Of a stretch of DNA of 42,900 nucleotides, positions 23,379 through 33,794 are shown one piece after another. This stretch comes from Sphaeroforma sirkka (taxonomy: Eukaryota > Opisthokonta > Ichthyosporea > Ichthyophonida): contig LUCW03001577.1 of assembly GCA_001586965.3 (NCBI GenBank), positions 1-42,900 of the forward strand, written 5' to 3'. The position numbers and the translations under genes were made by a program. Within the stretch, counting starts at the first letter, position 1. Every line of letters starts with the position of its first letter. Below the pieces are notes generated by a model. It made no database searches. It had not been told where the DNA came from and saw only the letters and a program-made list of their open reading frames with translations.

Positions 23379-23835
23379 TGTTAGCGTGCGATGTGGGGGA
23401 CTATAAGTAAAGTGCCAGTGTATCTAAAATATGGTGCGTTCGGATGAATTTATTTATGATCTTACCCTCAGTTATATACTGATGGTGTTTGCACTAGTGT
23501 TCAACTACTTGGGCTGGCCAGGGTGAAAACTCATATGATCAGTATGAGTAACCTTGTGCAGAACACTTTAGCACTTGTATATATTTTCTAAAAATAGATA
23601 TATCATATTCTCTGTTACTACACTCAGTCCCGGACCTCGGCTCTCAGCTAGCCGGTGGCCCCGTGTCCTATAAATAGAATAATCTGAGAAGAGGTCTCAA
23701 ATTACTCTTACGTTCTCTCGGGCTGGCACACCTATACTTATATTAATTTGAGAACAAGACCCAAATTACTCTCGGGCTGACGACGTAAAACTTTATTAAC
23801 GTATATAAAGATGCGTCTACTCATGTAGTCTCTCA
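23379..23835 (+). repeat. Solo LTR, family II, with CTTAC target duplication
   Basis: 457 bp starting TGTTAGCGTGCG and ending GTAGTCTCTCA, flanked by CTTAC at 23374-23378 and 23836-23840. A TATA-like CCTATAAATAGA lies inside. It is homologous along its whole length to 28671-29130 in the opposite orientation. With no internal region it is a solo LTR left by recombination between two LTRs. The parent element is not in the window. Confidence 0.85.
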
Positions 23836-23977
23836 CTTACCTTGAACTCTCGAGATCTTCTATTAGCTTTCATATATGTCGCTGTAAGGGAGCAATAGAA
23901 AACTCAAGCGAGAAAACCACAAGTCATTACACTAAAGACATAAGGGATGCTGTAGAGACTGACTCACACGCGCAGAA

Positions 23978-26190
23978 TCAAATAAAGAAATAAACTACAT
24001 ACTCGCTATCACAGGTGTTGATGTTCTGGCCAGCTTCTCCACACTTCAAGCATGTCATAGTCTTCTTAAGCACATGATCTCTGATACAATCATAGTGGAA
24101 AAGGTATTTCACATCTTGGTCTTTGAAAGAAGACAGTATTTTTTAATGCAAACGCATCAAAACATAACTACTTACCTATAAGATGACTTTTTGTACCGTT
24201 TCTTTGGGTGACCCGCTGGTCTCGGTGTAGGAGGGGAAGCAGTGAATGCTGCTCCATATTTTCAAAGTGAAAGGACATCGATTGCCCCGTGAAACTGGTT
24301 TGCAAGATGTAAATGTTGTTCACCGAAATTTGTTGTACAGGTTATACTCACTTGCGATACTATTCACATTAGATACTTCAGCAATGTGCACAAAACACTT
24401 CGCAGCATCCCCGTATGTGATACCTTCGGACACATGCAAATTGCAGGTCTCGCAATCTATAACTCCCCGAGAGTGTACCAGCTTGACTGAGCAAGTCTGA
24501 ACTGCTAAACTGTGCGATTTGAAGTTTACCTGTCAATCGAACCAATCTCGCGATAATCACGGTACATGGTTTTAACATATTGAGGTGGACTATAGTCTTT
24601 TCTATTGCCCAGTGTGTCACCTGGATAAATAAAATCCGTAAAAAGCGTTGGCCGATCAATCATGCTTCATTTAATATCAGTATTCAATACCTGCTTTCCT
24701 TCACGCTTCAGTTGTCTAGCTTCTTTCATATACTCTTTTTCTCTTCTTCATATGCCAATTCAAATAAAGTATAAGCATATCGATTATAGTACACGTCTCA
24801 TAGCCAGGTGCACAAAAATTGCTTACTCTGTCATAATTTCGAAGTAAATACTTATAGGGGATGATAATTTGTAAATACATTTCTTTTTCTAGGCGGCCAG
24901 GCAAGTCACTGGTAAGTGTAGGACGAATTGTTTACATACCTACTACGTTGGAAGTTATTTGACCATTGACACAAACATAGCTGATGTATATCCGCTACTC
25001 AAGAGAGAAGCCCCATTGAATTTGGGAAGATTGAATAATTCAACTTAATTAATACTAAACATATAACAAAATTGTATCGATTGGCGATTAACAAGTCGGA
25101 CTAAACTACCAATTACATACGTTTCTGGATCAGTGAAGCCTGCATTGTGTTCTCGATGAGCCTCCACGAATAGATATTTAGCGAATTCTTCCTTTCGGCT
25201 CTCAAAGTAATCCATAATCTTCTCTACAAGCTCGTGGTTAGTCTCTATTACTCTAAGATGCACAACCAACCCACAGTTCCTGCATAAAGTGCAAGAAAAA
25301 GCCCATTCCTAGTCTCGTCTGTATACAAAAAAATATTTACCTGAGCGTGGAAGTTGTATTCCTGTTCGGTAGCTGCTCTGGTCATAGCAATTATCGACTG
25401 ATGAGTTGGTTTTTTGTTTCTACCAAGTCGACCTTTGTTCACATTATTTTGATGGGATGCAGTATACAAGTTCTATCTTCAACTTGATGCACTGAATTTG
25501 CGATACCCTCATGGATGCCCATTTAAACACGGCTACACTTGCAATTATTAAATACTTGTTCTGCGTGAAAGATATTAAATATGGATTTATCCCACTTAAA
25601 AACTTGGTATCGTCACTATAAATCTGAAAAGATATACTTGCCTTATTCTTTATCTACAAGGTACGCAGACATATCTGGAAAATATTTATCAGAGAGCTCC
25701 TTAAACCTGTTCCAGTACAGCCTATTTCTTTTGCTCGCTGCCAAGATAGCCAACAACTCCAGATGGCCATTAGTATTGTATGTGGTAAAAAACTGAAGTA
25801 CACCACTGGAAATAGTATTCATATGTGCAGCATCGAACGCATCTCATCTTGGTATATATTTATAAACTCACTTCATGTCATTAAGTACTAAGCAGATTCC
25901 ATCGTACATAGGAATATCGGTTTTTAAGTAAGTACATGTAGTTTTATACATTACGAATGTAGTGTCTGGAACCTTCATAAGTGTATCTCTTACGGAGTCT
26001 ATCAGTTGTAGTTGTTTGATGTGATCCAACAATGTACGATTTGCTGCTGTTCTCACATGCACTTTCAATTGTGATGGTTTGAGTATCAACTCTGCTTGTG
26101 CTTCTGAAGCGGAATCAAGATGCTTGTGGGGCAGTATACTTGTCTAACACTTTTCAAAGTTTTGCCGGTTTTGAGTATCTTCATGTTGTA
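23978..26190 (-). pseudogene. Mutator-like (MULE) transposase gene with introns, decayed
   Basis: Domains in gene order on the minus strand. FLYWCH tail: LPHKHLDSASEAQAEL (about 26090-26131). MULE core: PMYDGICLVLNDM (to 25872), then after a 79-bp intron FFTTYNTNGHLELLAIL and YFPDMSAYLVDKE (25792-25646), matching the D-G and D-x-E acidic positions. Helical part: MTRAATEQEYNFHAQ and LVEKIMDYFESRKEEF (25121-25440). SWIM-like zinc finger: VIDCETCNLH...AAKCFVH (24352-24500). Basic linker: PPTPRPAGHPKKRYKK. CCHC-like knuckle: CLKCGEAGQNINTC, with Gln in the His place, ending at a stop at 23978. Introns with good splice sites: 25793-25871, 25280-25340, 25044-25120, 24295-24351, 24121-24175. Several joints are out of frame, one beside a T run at 25792, and a TGA interrupts the exon before the basic linker, so it is a pseudogene. 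It would cut and paste a DNA transposon. Confidence 0.75.
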
Positions 26191-26554
26191 CTCTGCAAAT
26201 AATATAGCAATAAAGTCAGCTTGGCAAAAGTTCGACAATAACTAAATTTTGCATAGACAGTGGTAACACGAATATATATACAAACGAAATCTCAGTTATA
26301 CAAAAAAAAAAATCTCTTTTACGGTTTCGTTGGAAACTTTCAGCTGTACAAGTATGATTCGTCTCCCTTTTTTGTACGTCGATACACCCTTTTTTCTATT
26401 CATTTAGCTGAGGACCACACCTTGCAGCTAATTTCAGCTTTGGGATGTACACAAGTAAGATTAGTAGCTAGAATTTGACCAATGGTTATTCAATATAATT
26501 TGCACTGATTTTAATATATATAATAGAACAATAAAAAATCCAACCCCACCCTCC
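26191..26554. other. Stretch upstream of the MULE transposase
   Basis: The upstream exon with the rest of the FLYWCH domain should lie here, but no clear coding match was seen. No terminal inverted repeat partner was found by eye. The stretch CCAACCCCACCCTCC (26539-26553) only loosely mirrors the G-run near 12340. Confidence 0.35.
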
Positions 26555-26576
26555 AAAAAAAAAAAAAAAAAAAAGA

Positions 26577-26607
<31 letters not shown>

Positions 26608-26628
26608 TAGATAGACAGACAGATAGAG
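26555..26628. repeat. A-run and (CAGA)n microsatellite
   Basis: Twenty A residues (26555-26574), then a tetranucleotide CAGA/TAGA array to about 26628. Confidence 0.95.
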
Positions 26629-26732
26629 AACTGTCATTTCCACGTAAGTGTTGCATGTTGTTTCACCTGCGCAACAGCGTCACTAGGAACACAAAAGCGG
26701 ACGAGACTGGTGGAACTCCCGTGGCGATTTAG

Positions 26733-27445
26733 TTGAGAAATCGGTTTGGGATTGAGGAGCGGTTGGGCGTGCCAGTAATTTTCAAATTCTTATTGAGATG
26801 GAGGCTAGCCGTTAGGGAAAAATTGCCCGACAGAAGAGCCATACCGGAGTTGCGTCATCCATTTCGTGGAGAGTTTTCTCCGGCATCGGGCGGCCCATCA
26901 CTTTCGTCAAAAGGTGTGTGGGTACTGGCGGCTGCAGTAGGGGTTGAGAAGCTGGTGTGGTCAGACGTTTTTTGGGGTTCGGTTTTGCGGGTTTGTCCAC
27001 TTTTGAGCGGTAGCTGGGAGGCTCACTGCTGCTATTGGGCGCCTGTGACCGCGGTCTTTTTGCAGGCGGGGCAGGCGGGCTTGTGGAGCCGATTCGGATG
27101 GTGTGGGGTGTGCCTTCATTTAGAGGTGCACAAGTTTGGGAATTTACGTCCCGGAGTTCGGATTCGAGGTTGTTCACCTTGACGTATAGTTTAGTGAGCA
27201 TTTGATGTATGGTTGATTTCCATTGGTCGTCAGCTAGAGGCTTCTTCATTGTTCGGGTTTGGTAGAGCCGGTCCTGATATTTGGTTGAGATTGGTCTGTA
27301 GAGTATTGACCTGGGCAGAGAGATCTGTGATAGATTTTTGTAAGTCCAATTTCCATTAGTCATTGGGCAAGGAGTCCTTGGTGACGAACGTCTTAGTTGG
27401 GGGTTTGGCCTGGCCCAACATTTGTGGCTGTGGGTCCCAACTGGA
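26733..27445 (-). pseudogene. LINE ORF1/gag-like remnant
   Basis: The minus-strand frame 26812-27363 encodes a coiled-coil-like stretch (WKSTIHQMLTKLYVKVNNLE) followed by a Pro/Ser/Lys-rich basic part (PPAPPAKRPRSQAP). A second module of similar pattern (WKLDLQKSITDLSAQVNTLQ) is encoded upstream in another frame at about 27280-27360, so the coiled-coil unit looks duplicated. This resembles the ORF1 of some LINEs, but there is no diagnostic RNA-binding motif. A large + strand frame here is a shadow. Confidence 0.4.
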
Positions 27446-28670
27446 TTTTTTTTCTTTAAAACAAAAATAAATTCTACATTCCAGGTCTAGTATGTGACTT
27501 ATTAGCGGGGTCTGTGGGTTTTTGAAATTGGGTAGTCAGTTTTACACTGGTGACCTGCGGGTCACCGAGATTTACGTTTTGGAGACAGAAATGTGGGTCA
27601 AAGGTCCGTCGTGAAAAATAAATATGGGGAAGTGAAAAACAAATATAGGGAAGTGAAAAATAAATATAGGGAAGTGAAAGCATTTATGTAGCTTTTGTAG
27701 TAAGTCCGATCTAGTTGGCGATAGACTAGGGCCAACCAGAATATATTTTATTAATTTAATGATATAAGCAAAGTGGCTGAATGTAAAAGTCTTATCTCCG
27801 GGGCACAACCACTGGACAGAGGCATTCACCACTCCGATAGTGACGCAATTAGAATATTTACCTGTTCGTTGCTATCATGGCATGAATTCGGATTGTGTTC
27901 GTGATGGAAAGCTTTTCCCATACATGTCGATAGTAATACTGGCGGCGAGCTTTCACTGCTATCTCATTAACCAAGAGACGTCGCGTGGTATTCTGCTGGA
28001 TCTGCTTGCAGACCTTACGGTGTTCTTTGTGTAGGGGTGTACACCCGCCCTTCAATTTCAGATGAGCGTAAATACTGAACGGGAATATATCTGGAGGTCT
28101 ATTACGAGTCCAAGCGAGTTTTGTGAGTATGACGAGTCGGTTTGTACTGTTGATCTTATCGAGATGTAGATCCAGGATACTAACCGAGGTACCCTGCAAA
28201 TTGTCATGCTAGAAGTAAACCACTCACCACAGAAACTGTGACTGTTATGATCGCTGTTGCTGGATTAGTGTTGAGTTTTACCGCTGGTTCAACTGATTCA
28301 ATCCGGCATGCCATATAGGTGGAGCCCATGCAATGATGTTCAGACCACCATAGGTCGAATATTGCCAACCGATTTCGTGGATGGCGCTAGCTGAATCGAT
28401 GAAATCCAGTCCATGTGTTTACAAGGTCGTTGCCCGGTATGGTCTGGGAAAGTTGAAATCCTAGGTCTTTGGAAGGCTGTGGATAAATGTCAGAGAGTTC
28501 CACCGCTATGGGCATGAGAGGGATAAGTCGGTGTCTGTTAGGAGTTTACACATCTGGGAAGCCTACTAGCGTTGGCGTGATTAGTTGTCCTCTATTACGG
28601 AGAGGCGGTACCGCATGCAGCTTACTCGATGGCCACTTTCGGGGCTCAATAATCCCTTGCTCTAGGCCGG
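27446..28670 (-). mobile_element. LINE copy 2, 3' part with end of ORF2
   Basis: The frames at 27572-28199 (FPFSIYAHLK, ARRQYYYRHVW, then IKYILVGPSLSP) align with the C-terminal region of the LINE at 37303-38034. The DNA at 28200-28670 aligns with about 37940-38450. In minus sense it ends in an A-rich tail (complement of 27446-27457), as at LINE 3' ends. It holds three 21-base repeats. The copy is frameshifted and is interrupted at 28670 by the solo LTR II. Confidence 0.65.
27612..27679 (-). repeat. 21-base tandem repeat in LINE copy 2
   Basis: Three near-identical units of the type GAAAAATAAATATAGGGAAGT on the + strand. In the open frame they encode a repeated FHFPIFI pattern. The related LINE at 37.3 kb lacks them. 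Confidence 0.85.
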
Positions 28671-29130
28671 TGAGAGACTACAGTAGTAAGCGTATTTCTG
28701 TATACGTTAATAACGTTTTACATCGTCAGCCCGAGAATAGTTTGGGACTTGTTCTCAAATTAATATAAGTATAGGTGGGCGAGTCAGCCCAAGAGAAAGT
28801 AGGAGTAATTTGAGGCTTCTTCTCAGATCATTCTATTGATAGGATACGGGCCACCGGCTAGCTGAGAGCCGAGGTCCGAGACTGAGTGTAGTAACAGAGA
28901 ATATGATATATTTATTTCTAGAAAATATATCCGAGTGCTAAAGTGTTCTGCATAAGGTTTCTCATACTGATCATATGAGTTTTTACCCTGGCCACCCCAA
29001 GTGGTTGAACACTAGTACAAACACCATCAGTATATAACTGAGGGTGAGATCATAAATAAATTCATTCGAATGCACCAAACTTCAAATACATTAGCACTCT
29101 ACTACTAGTCCCCCACACCGCACGCTAGCA
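28671..29130 (-). repeat. Solo LTR, family II, with GCCGG target duplication
   Basis: 460 bp, starting TGAGAGACTAC and ending CGCACGCTAGCA on the + strand, which is the inverse of 23379-23835. It is flanked by GCCGG at 28666-28670 and 29131-29135. It sits in LINE copy 2. Confidence 0.88.
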
Positions 29131-29284
29131 GCCGGACTGGTGTTAGACAAATATAACCTGAGTAGAACTAAGTTTATTGTACCCTCTTATGAGGGGTTAT
29201 ATTTGTGTTCCACCGCCTTACATTCATATGGCGGGACCACTGTTCAATCATAATAGGTGTCATAGTGATCGTAAGTGTCATATA
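29131..29284. other. Short spacer with a 12-base inverted repeat
   Basis: ACAAATATAACC (29147-29158) and GGTTATATTTGT (29195-29206) are exact inverted repeats 36 bases apart. This could be a hairpin, a small relic of a transposon, or part of the LINE. The spacer ends where the LTR of element C begins. Confidence 0.6.
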
Positions 29285-29865
29285 TGTAAACTTCGACGGA
29301 TATTTCTATGTTTTAAACTATGTTATATAAACTAAGATACAATTTAAGTCAGTTAGGATTTATCAATGGTAGCTTGTGTAAGAATGATCGGGACTGCCTC
29401 TTGGTAAGAGCCTTAATATCCTCGATCACACAGGGCGTACCTCTAGCTGTTCTTTATTAAATAATTTTCACTAGAAGTACTAAGTGTCATGACCACATGT
29501 CTAATTTGTAGATAGACATAAGAACGTAAGTCAAGTTGATACATTAGCTAATATAAATAAAGTTCCATCGGAATAAAAGTTAAAAAAGAAAAAAGACTTA
29601 TTGGATTTTGGAGATCGGCAGGAAGACCAAAAACTGTAAGTAGTAGTTCAGAGAGTATAAAATTTAGTTTATATTATTCTGCATTTACTATCGTCTCAAA
29701 TAGGTCCAAGTAAATGAGTCATACCAACTACTCAGGATATTGGAACCATCAAAGTGAAGTTAGAACACTTTGGAAATATTGGAAATAGAACTTGTATTCA
29801 ATTATTTTAAATGCAAATAAATTTGATCGTGATATTTTAGTCTGACCGGAGGCCGTATTTCTACA
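29285..29865 (-). repeat. 3' LTR of element C (581 bp)
   Basis: Starts TGTAAACTTCG and ends TATTTCTACA on the + strand, the inverse of the family I LTR. It is more diverged from the A and D LTRs than those are from each other. A G-rich stretch (CTGGGGTCTA in sense) lies just upstream of it. Confidence 0.9.
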
Positions 29866-30215
29866 TAGACCCCAGTAGCTTTTAGGACTACAAACGTACG
29901 TGAAGGCACGATCTAGTTCGTAAAGCGAAACCCAAATTAAAACGGTTTCGGTCACGGCTTATCGAGTAAGTATGTGCCTATATGTACGAGTACAAAACTC
30001 ATGTTGTACTCTATGTCGTTTAGTATTTGGTCCAGTAACCGTTTCCGATGTAGGCGCCTTATGTTTATTACTTGGTAAGGTAATAGCCAAAGGTTGTTCT
30101 TCATTAGTAAGTAAGTTCGAAGAATTTTCTGCTCTGTCGGTAAGCAGATCAGAAAGTTTAGTCACATATAAAGTAGGTGGCAAATAGGAAATTTCATATC
30201 CATCCGGGCTTGTAG

Positions 30216-30422
30216 TCACCTAAAGAAACCTTTTCCGCTTATCTCGTGTGTTCTTATGTAAATGCCTATTACATTTCTTATTGAAATACGAAGGAAGTCG
30301 CGAGATTCACGAAACGCATCGGAGGGTAGCCAAGATACTGTTCCATCCATACAACGGGTCTTGTAGTAAGTGTATCCGTCTTCGGATGTTTTGTCGATTA
30401 TATCTTTGACTTGTGACTCCAT
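30216..30422 (-). pseudogene. Chromodomain-like tail of element C
   Basis: Encodes VKDIIDKTSEDGYTYYKTRC followed by GTVSWLPSDAF. The start of the module, the central aromatic strand and the W with a following acidic/aromatic helix resemble a chromodomain or chromoshadow-like fold. The same module is in element A. Pattern match only; fossil. Confidence 0.45.
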
Positions 30423-30613
30423 AATTGGGACATCAGAATCAAATGAGCGAGCGAATGAGAGTTCGGAGGTGGGGATACGGTGAGTGCCTAGATTAGTTGC
30501 GCTAGTACCATCTATGTTATTTACTTCGTAAGTATTACTCTTCTCATCATGGTAGGAAATAACAAATGGTTCAATTGTCTTAGAAGAGAGTTCGGTAACG
30601 TTGGCATTGCGAT

Positions 30614-30880
30614 TTATAACATGACGTAATCGCCAACTTTGAACTGAACAATGTTCTTAGTGTTATTCCATCGGTCATACGCTTTAAGTAGGATACGATT
30701 TTTGTGCTCGAGTAAACAGGGGTAAACAACGTTCTGCATATGCTCGATTTTTTGTAGCCACGGAGTAACGTGTTTATCGGGCGCAGTTTTGTCAAACGTT
30801 GCTTGTAACTCACTACAGCGGCCAAAGAAATAGTGAAACGGGAGTGTTTCAGTTTGAGGATTCATGCAGTTATTCATTTG
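30614..30880 (-). pseudogene. Integrase C-terminal region of element C
   Basis: Encodes PFHYFFGRCSELQATFDKTA and ends with NIVQFKVGDYVML, the F-x-x-G-D-x-V-x-x strand common to integrase C-terminal SH3-like domains. It links the integrase core with the chromodomain-like tail. Fossil. Confidence 0.6.
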
Positions 30881-30902
30881 AGCCTGTGGGAAACCGAAGT
30901 CA

Positions 30903-31541
30903 TTAATAGCATAACTCTGCCACTATTTGCGGGCGTTTGTTCGGTATTGCGTAAAGCAAGTTATAGCCCGGAGCCACACATAAGATATGACAGATATATA
31001 CATCGCCAGTATGCTTGGATCGCGGGAGTTTAACCAAATCCACTATGACTCGGCGCATCGGTTGGTCTTCTGTCACACTTTTTAGGGGCGCCCAACCGTA
31101 GCGCTTGATCTGGTTCTTTTCACAATCAGTACAGTGTCGGTATACTTCACGTATGGTTTCTTTCAGCGCCGGGTGATCAAGCCCTGCACGAATAGCCATA
31201 TTATAAGTATGCTCATATGCTCGATGCGTTAAATTATGTATTATTTTAACTCTACTCTCGAGCTCTTCTAAGACAGTCAGATTCTGTGTAACGCTGGCTG
31301 GATGAACCATAGTCCCGTTAGATAGGGCAACTTCAGTATCAGGAGGGCTGGACTTCTGAGATACGTAGTTAACAACTTTAGATTGTCGAAGTATCTTCTT
31401 CAATTGTTTCGCAACTCCTGGCTGTTCTTTAAGCAGCAGTAGTTGAGTACGAGCTTCAGGATCTCTTAGAGCTTTGAGTTTTTGATCAATGGCCTTAGCC
31501 AGTTCCATGTTTTTACAATCTAATGCCGTCTCAATCGGCAA
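30903..31541 (-). pseudogene. Integrase N-terminal and core region of element C
   Basis: A 212-codon frame with the HHCC region (HRAYEHTYNMAIRAGLDH, then HCTDCEKNQIK) and the start of the catalytic core (PMRRVIVDLVKLPRSKHTGD). It corresponds to 1310-2030 of element A. Fossil. Confidence 0.8.
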
Positions 31542-31646
31542 TACCTCGACTGCAATCTTGTTGGGTGCATGTGTTGTACGAGTCTTGAGCTTTTGTTCAA
31601 ATAACTTAGACTCCTCTAGTTTAGCTAAGAACTCGGTTGAGGGTTT

Positions 31647-32210
31647 TCACTTAGTGGTACCTGCAAGACCGATGCGACAAACGATGGTGTGTTTCCAAGG
31701 TGTCTTCTTAATAGAATAGGATCCCTGATACAAGAACGTGTCGGTTTCACGGTCGACATAGATAGGCTCGTCTTGTATCATATTAATTAAATCACGTATC
31801 CATGGGCCGGAGCTACGTAAGAGATGACACAGCGTAATGGTAGATTTAGTAGTACTAACATAATTTAACAACTGTGCGATAAGTTGCCAAGATGGGTTTG
31901 CCCACGCATTATGCTTTGATAAGTCAAGTTTGAAAGCATCACCTTTAGGATGGGTCAACGACCTATAATCAGAAACCTGTTTATTATGTTCTGCGGCGAA
32001 CATATCAATAGTAAATGAACCCCATCTTGGTTGAGCGAGGCTACACCATTTGTTATTAAGCATCCAATAGGTTGCTAATAACTCTTTAACTGTTTTCTGG
32101 TAGTCAGGGACAAGTCGAGAGAGCATGTCAGGAAGATGATTATGTATTACTGGTATGTGTTTAATGTTAAAAGCAAACTTAGCAATATTGTCATGCCAGC
32201 GGCTCACCAA
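31647..32210 (-). pseudogene. Methyltransferase-like module of element C
   Basis: After the end of RNase H (HIPVIHNHLPDMLSRL) the frame continues with IDMFAAEHNKQVSDYRS, GDAFKLDL and AWANPSWQLIAQLL, then a WIRDLINMI helix. This is the module also seen at 2240-2545 in A, with a distant counterpart at 16015-16210 in B. It resembles the Dam-type adenine methyltransferase pattern. Fossil. Confidence 0.55.
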
Positions 32211-33794
32211 CTATGAATCAGGGTTCATGTCCTTTAAATATGTTAAAGACTTTTGATCACAGGCGACAGTGAAGTAACTCCCATAAAAGTAGTCTTCAAA
32301 CTGTCTTAGCGCAGTAACAATAGCAAGGAGCTCTTGTTTAACGGTAGGGTAATTATAACTCTTGCTAAAGAATTGTATGTAGCGCGGTTTACCATTTATC
32401 GTTTGGGAAAACACTCCACCTACCGTTCGATCTGAAGCGTCGGTTGCTACTTGGAATAGGACGTCATCTACAGGGTATTGTATGGTGGGTGCGTCCATTA
32501 CTTCAATTTTGACTAGCTTGAATGCATCATCACATTCAATAGTCCAAAGCTTTCCCAAAGGTCCTTTGTGCAGCCGTAGGTGACTGAAAGGCTTTAAGTA
32601 ATGAGAAAGATGCGGTACCGAATACGAGAAGAAGTTAACAAACCCACACACAGAGTTCACATCTCTTCCAGTAATTGGTGTTGATAAATCCAACAGAAAC
32701 TGTTTCTTGCCATGATCAATTTCTACCCCTGCTGCAGATACTTTGTAGCCAAGTAAGTGTATAGTATCTTTAGCAAAAGAACACATGTCTTCGTTAATCT
32801 TAAGTTTAGCATGATTAAGTCGCTTTAAGACTTCTTTAACGAGTTTAGCATGTTCATATGCTGTCTTTGTAAAGATAACTATATCATCTAAATAGACTGA
32901 TACGTTATACGACAGGTCCGCAAATAGTTCCATCATAACTTGTTGGAAGAAAGAAGGTAACATGTGTAAGCCTTCAGGTGCACCTTTAAACTGGTACTTC
33001 TTACCTTGCCAAGTAAAGGAAAAGTGTTTCCTATGAGGCTCATATATCTGTAGTTGATGGAATGCAGCTTTTAAGTCTATCTTGGAAAGATAGTCGCGCA
33101 CCTCCATTTTGCGTAGTATCTCGCTTATCTTAGGTAAGGGAAAACTATGTTGCGGAATTAGTTTGTTGATTGGCGACAGGTCTAGTACTACTCTTGTTTT
33201 ACTAAACGTTCCATCAGATTTATATTGATCGACCGCTAAGAGAGCTAAGTTAACTGGGGTTGCATCATAATTGATTTCAATTAGACCTTGTTTTAACCAA
33301 TCTTCGATTTGGGTTTTGACAACGTCTTTGTGTCTCCAACTCACGTAGTTATGTGAAGGACACTTTAACTTAGAGAAGTCGACGTTTGTTAAGTCAAGTC
33401 TAACGTACCCATTAGAGAACTTAAACATACACCAGTCAGTTATTGCAATCTTCCTGTTTTGTATAATTAAGTCCATAATTATATCGGTAAAGTGCGGAAT
33501 CATACCCTTTGCTCCACCTTCCGGAGGTTTAGGCATCTTTAACATGTTATCATTTGACTGATCTTTATTTGGGTCTAGCCCATTAGGCAGACCAGTGAGA
33601 GTTATACCTAAACTGAGAAGATCAGTCATACCTATAATTAAATCGTATTTCTGAGACATGTCAGTAATGATTAGGTGAGTCTTTACTTCTCTTCTATCTG
33701 ACAACATTATGTGTTCATAGTCAATGGCTTCTTCGCAAGTGGTAACTTTGCCATTTCCCAAGATTAAATTAGTTGTTTCGTTATGGATAGCCAT
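32211..33794 (-). pseudogene. Protease end, reverse transcriptase and RNase H of element C
   Basis: The longest single frame in family I here, 527 codons. It holds the flap side of the protease (YDLIIGMTDLLSLGI), RT with KTRVVLDLSPINK, SKIDLKAAFHQLQIYEPHRK and YLDDIVIFTKTAYEH, and RNase H with VATDASDRTVGG. The protease active-site region is just upstream at 33764-33961. Fossil. Confidence 0.88.

Noticed and set aside
26733-27182. A 149-codon + strand gene
   Set aside because: It is the shadow of the Pro/Ser-rich minus-strand LINE frame; no motif of its own.
23379-29130. The two 460-bp inverted units as terminal inverted repeats of the MULE
   Set aside because: Each has its own different 5-bp duplication (CTTAC and GCCGG) and TG...CA ends, and one of them sits inside a LINE. 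They are two independent solo LTRs.
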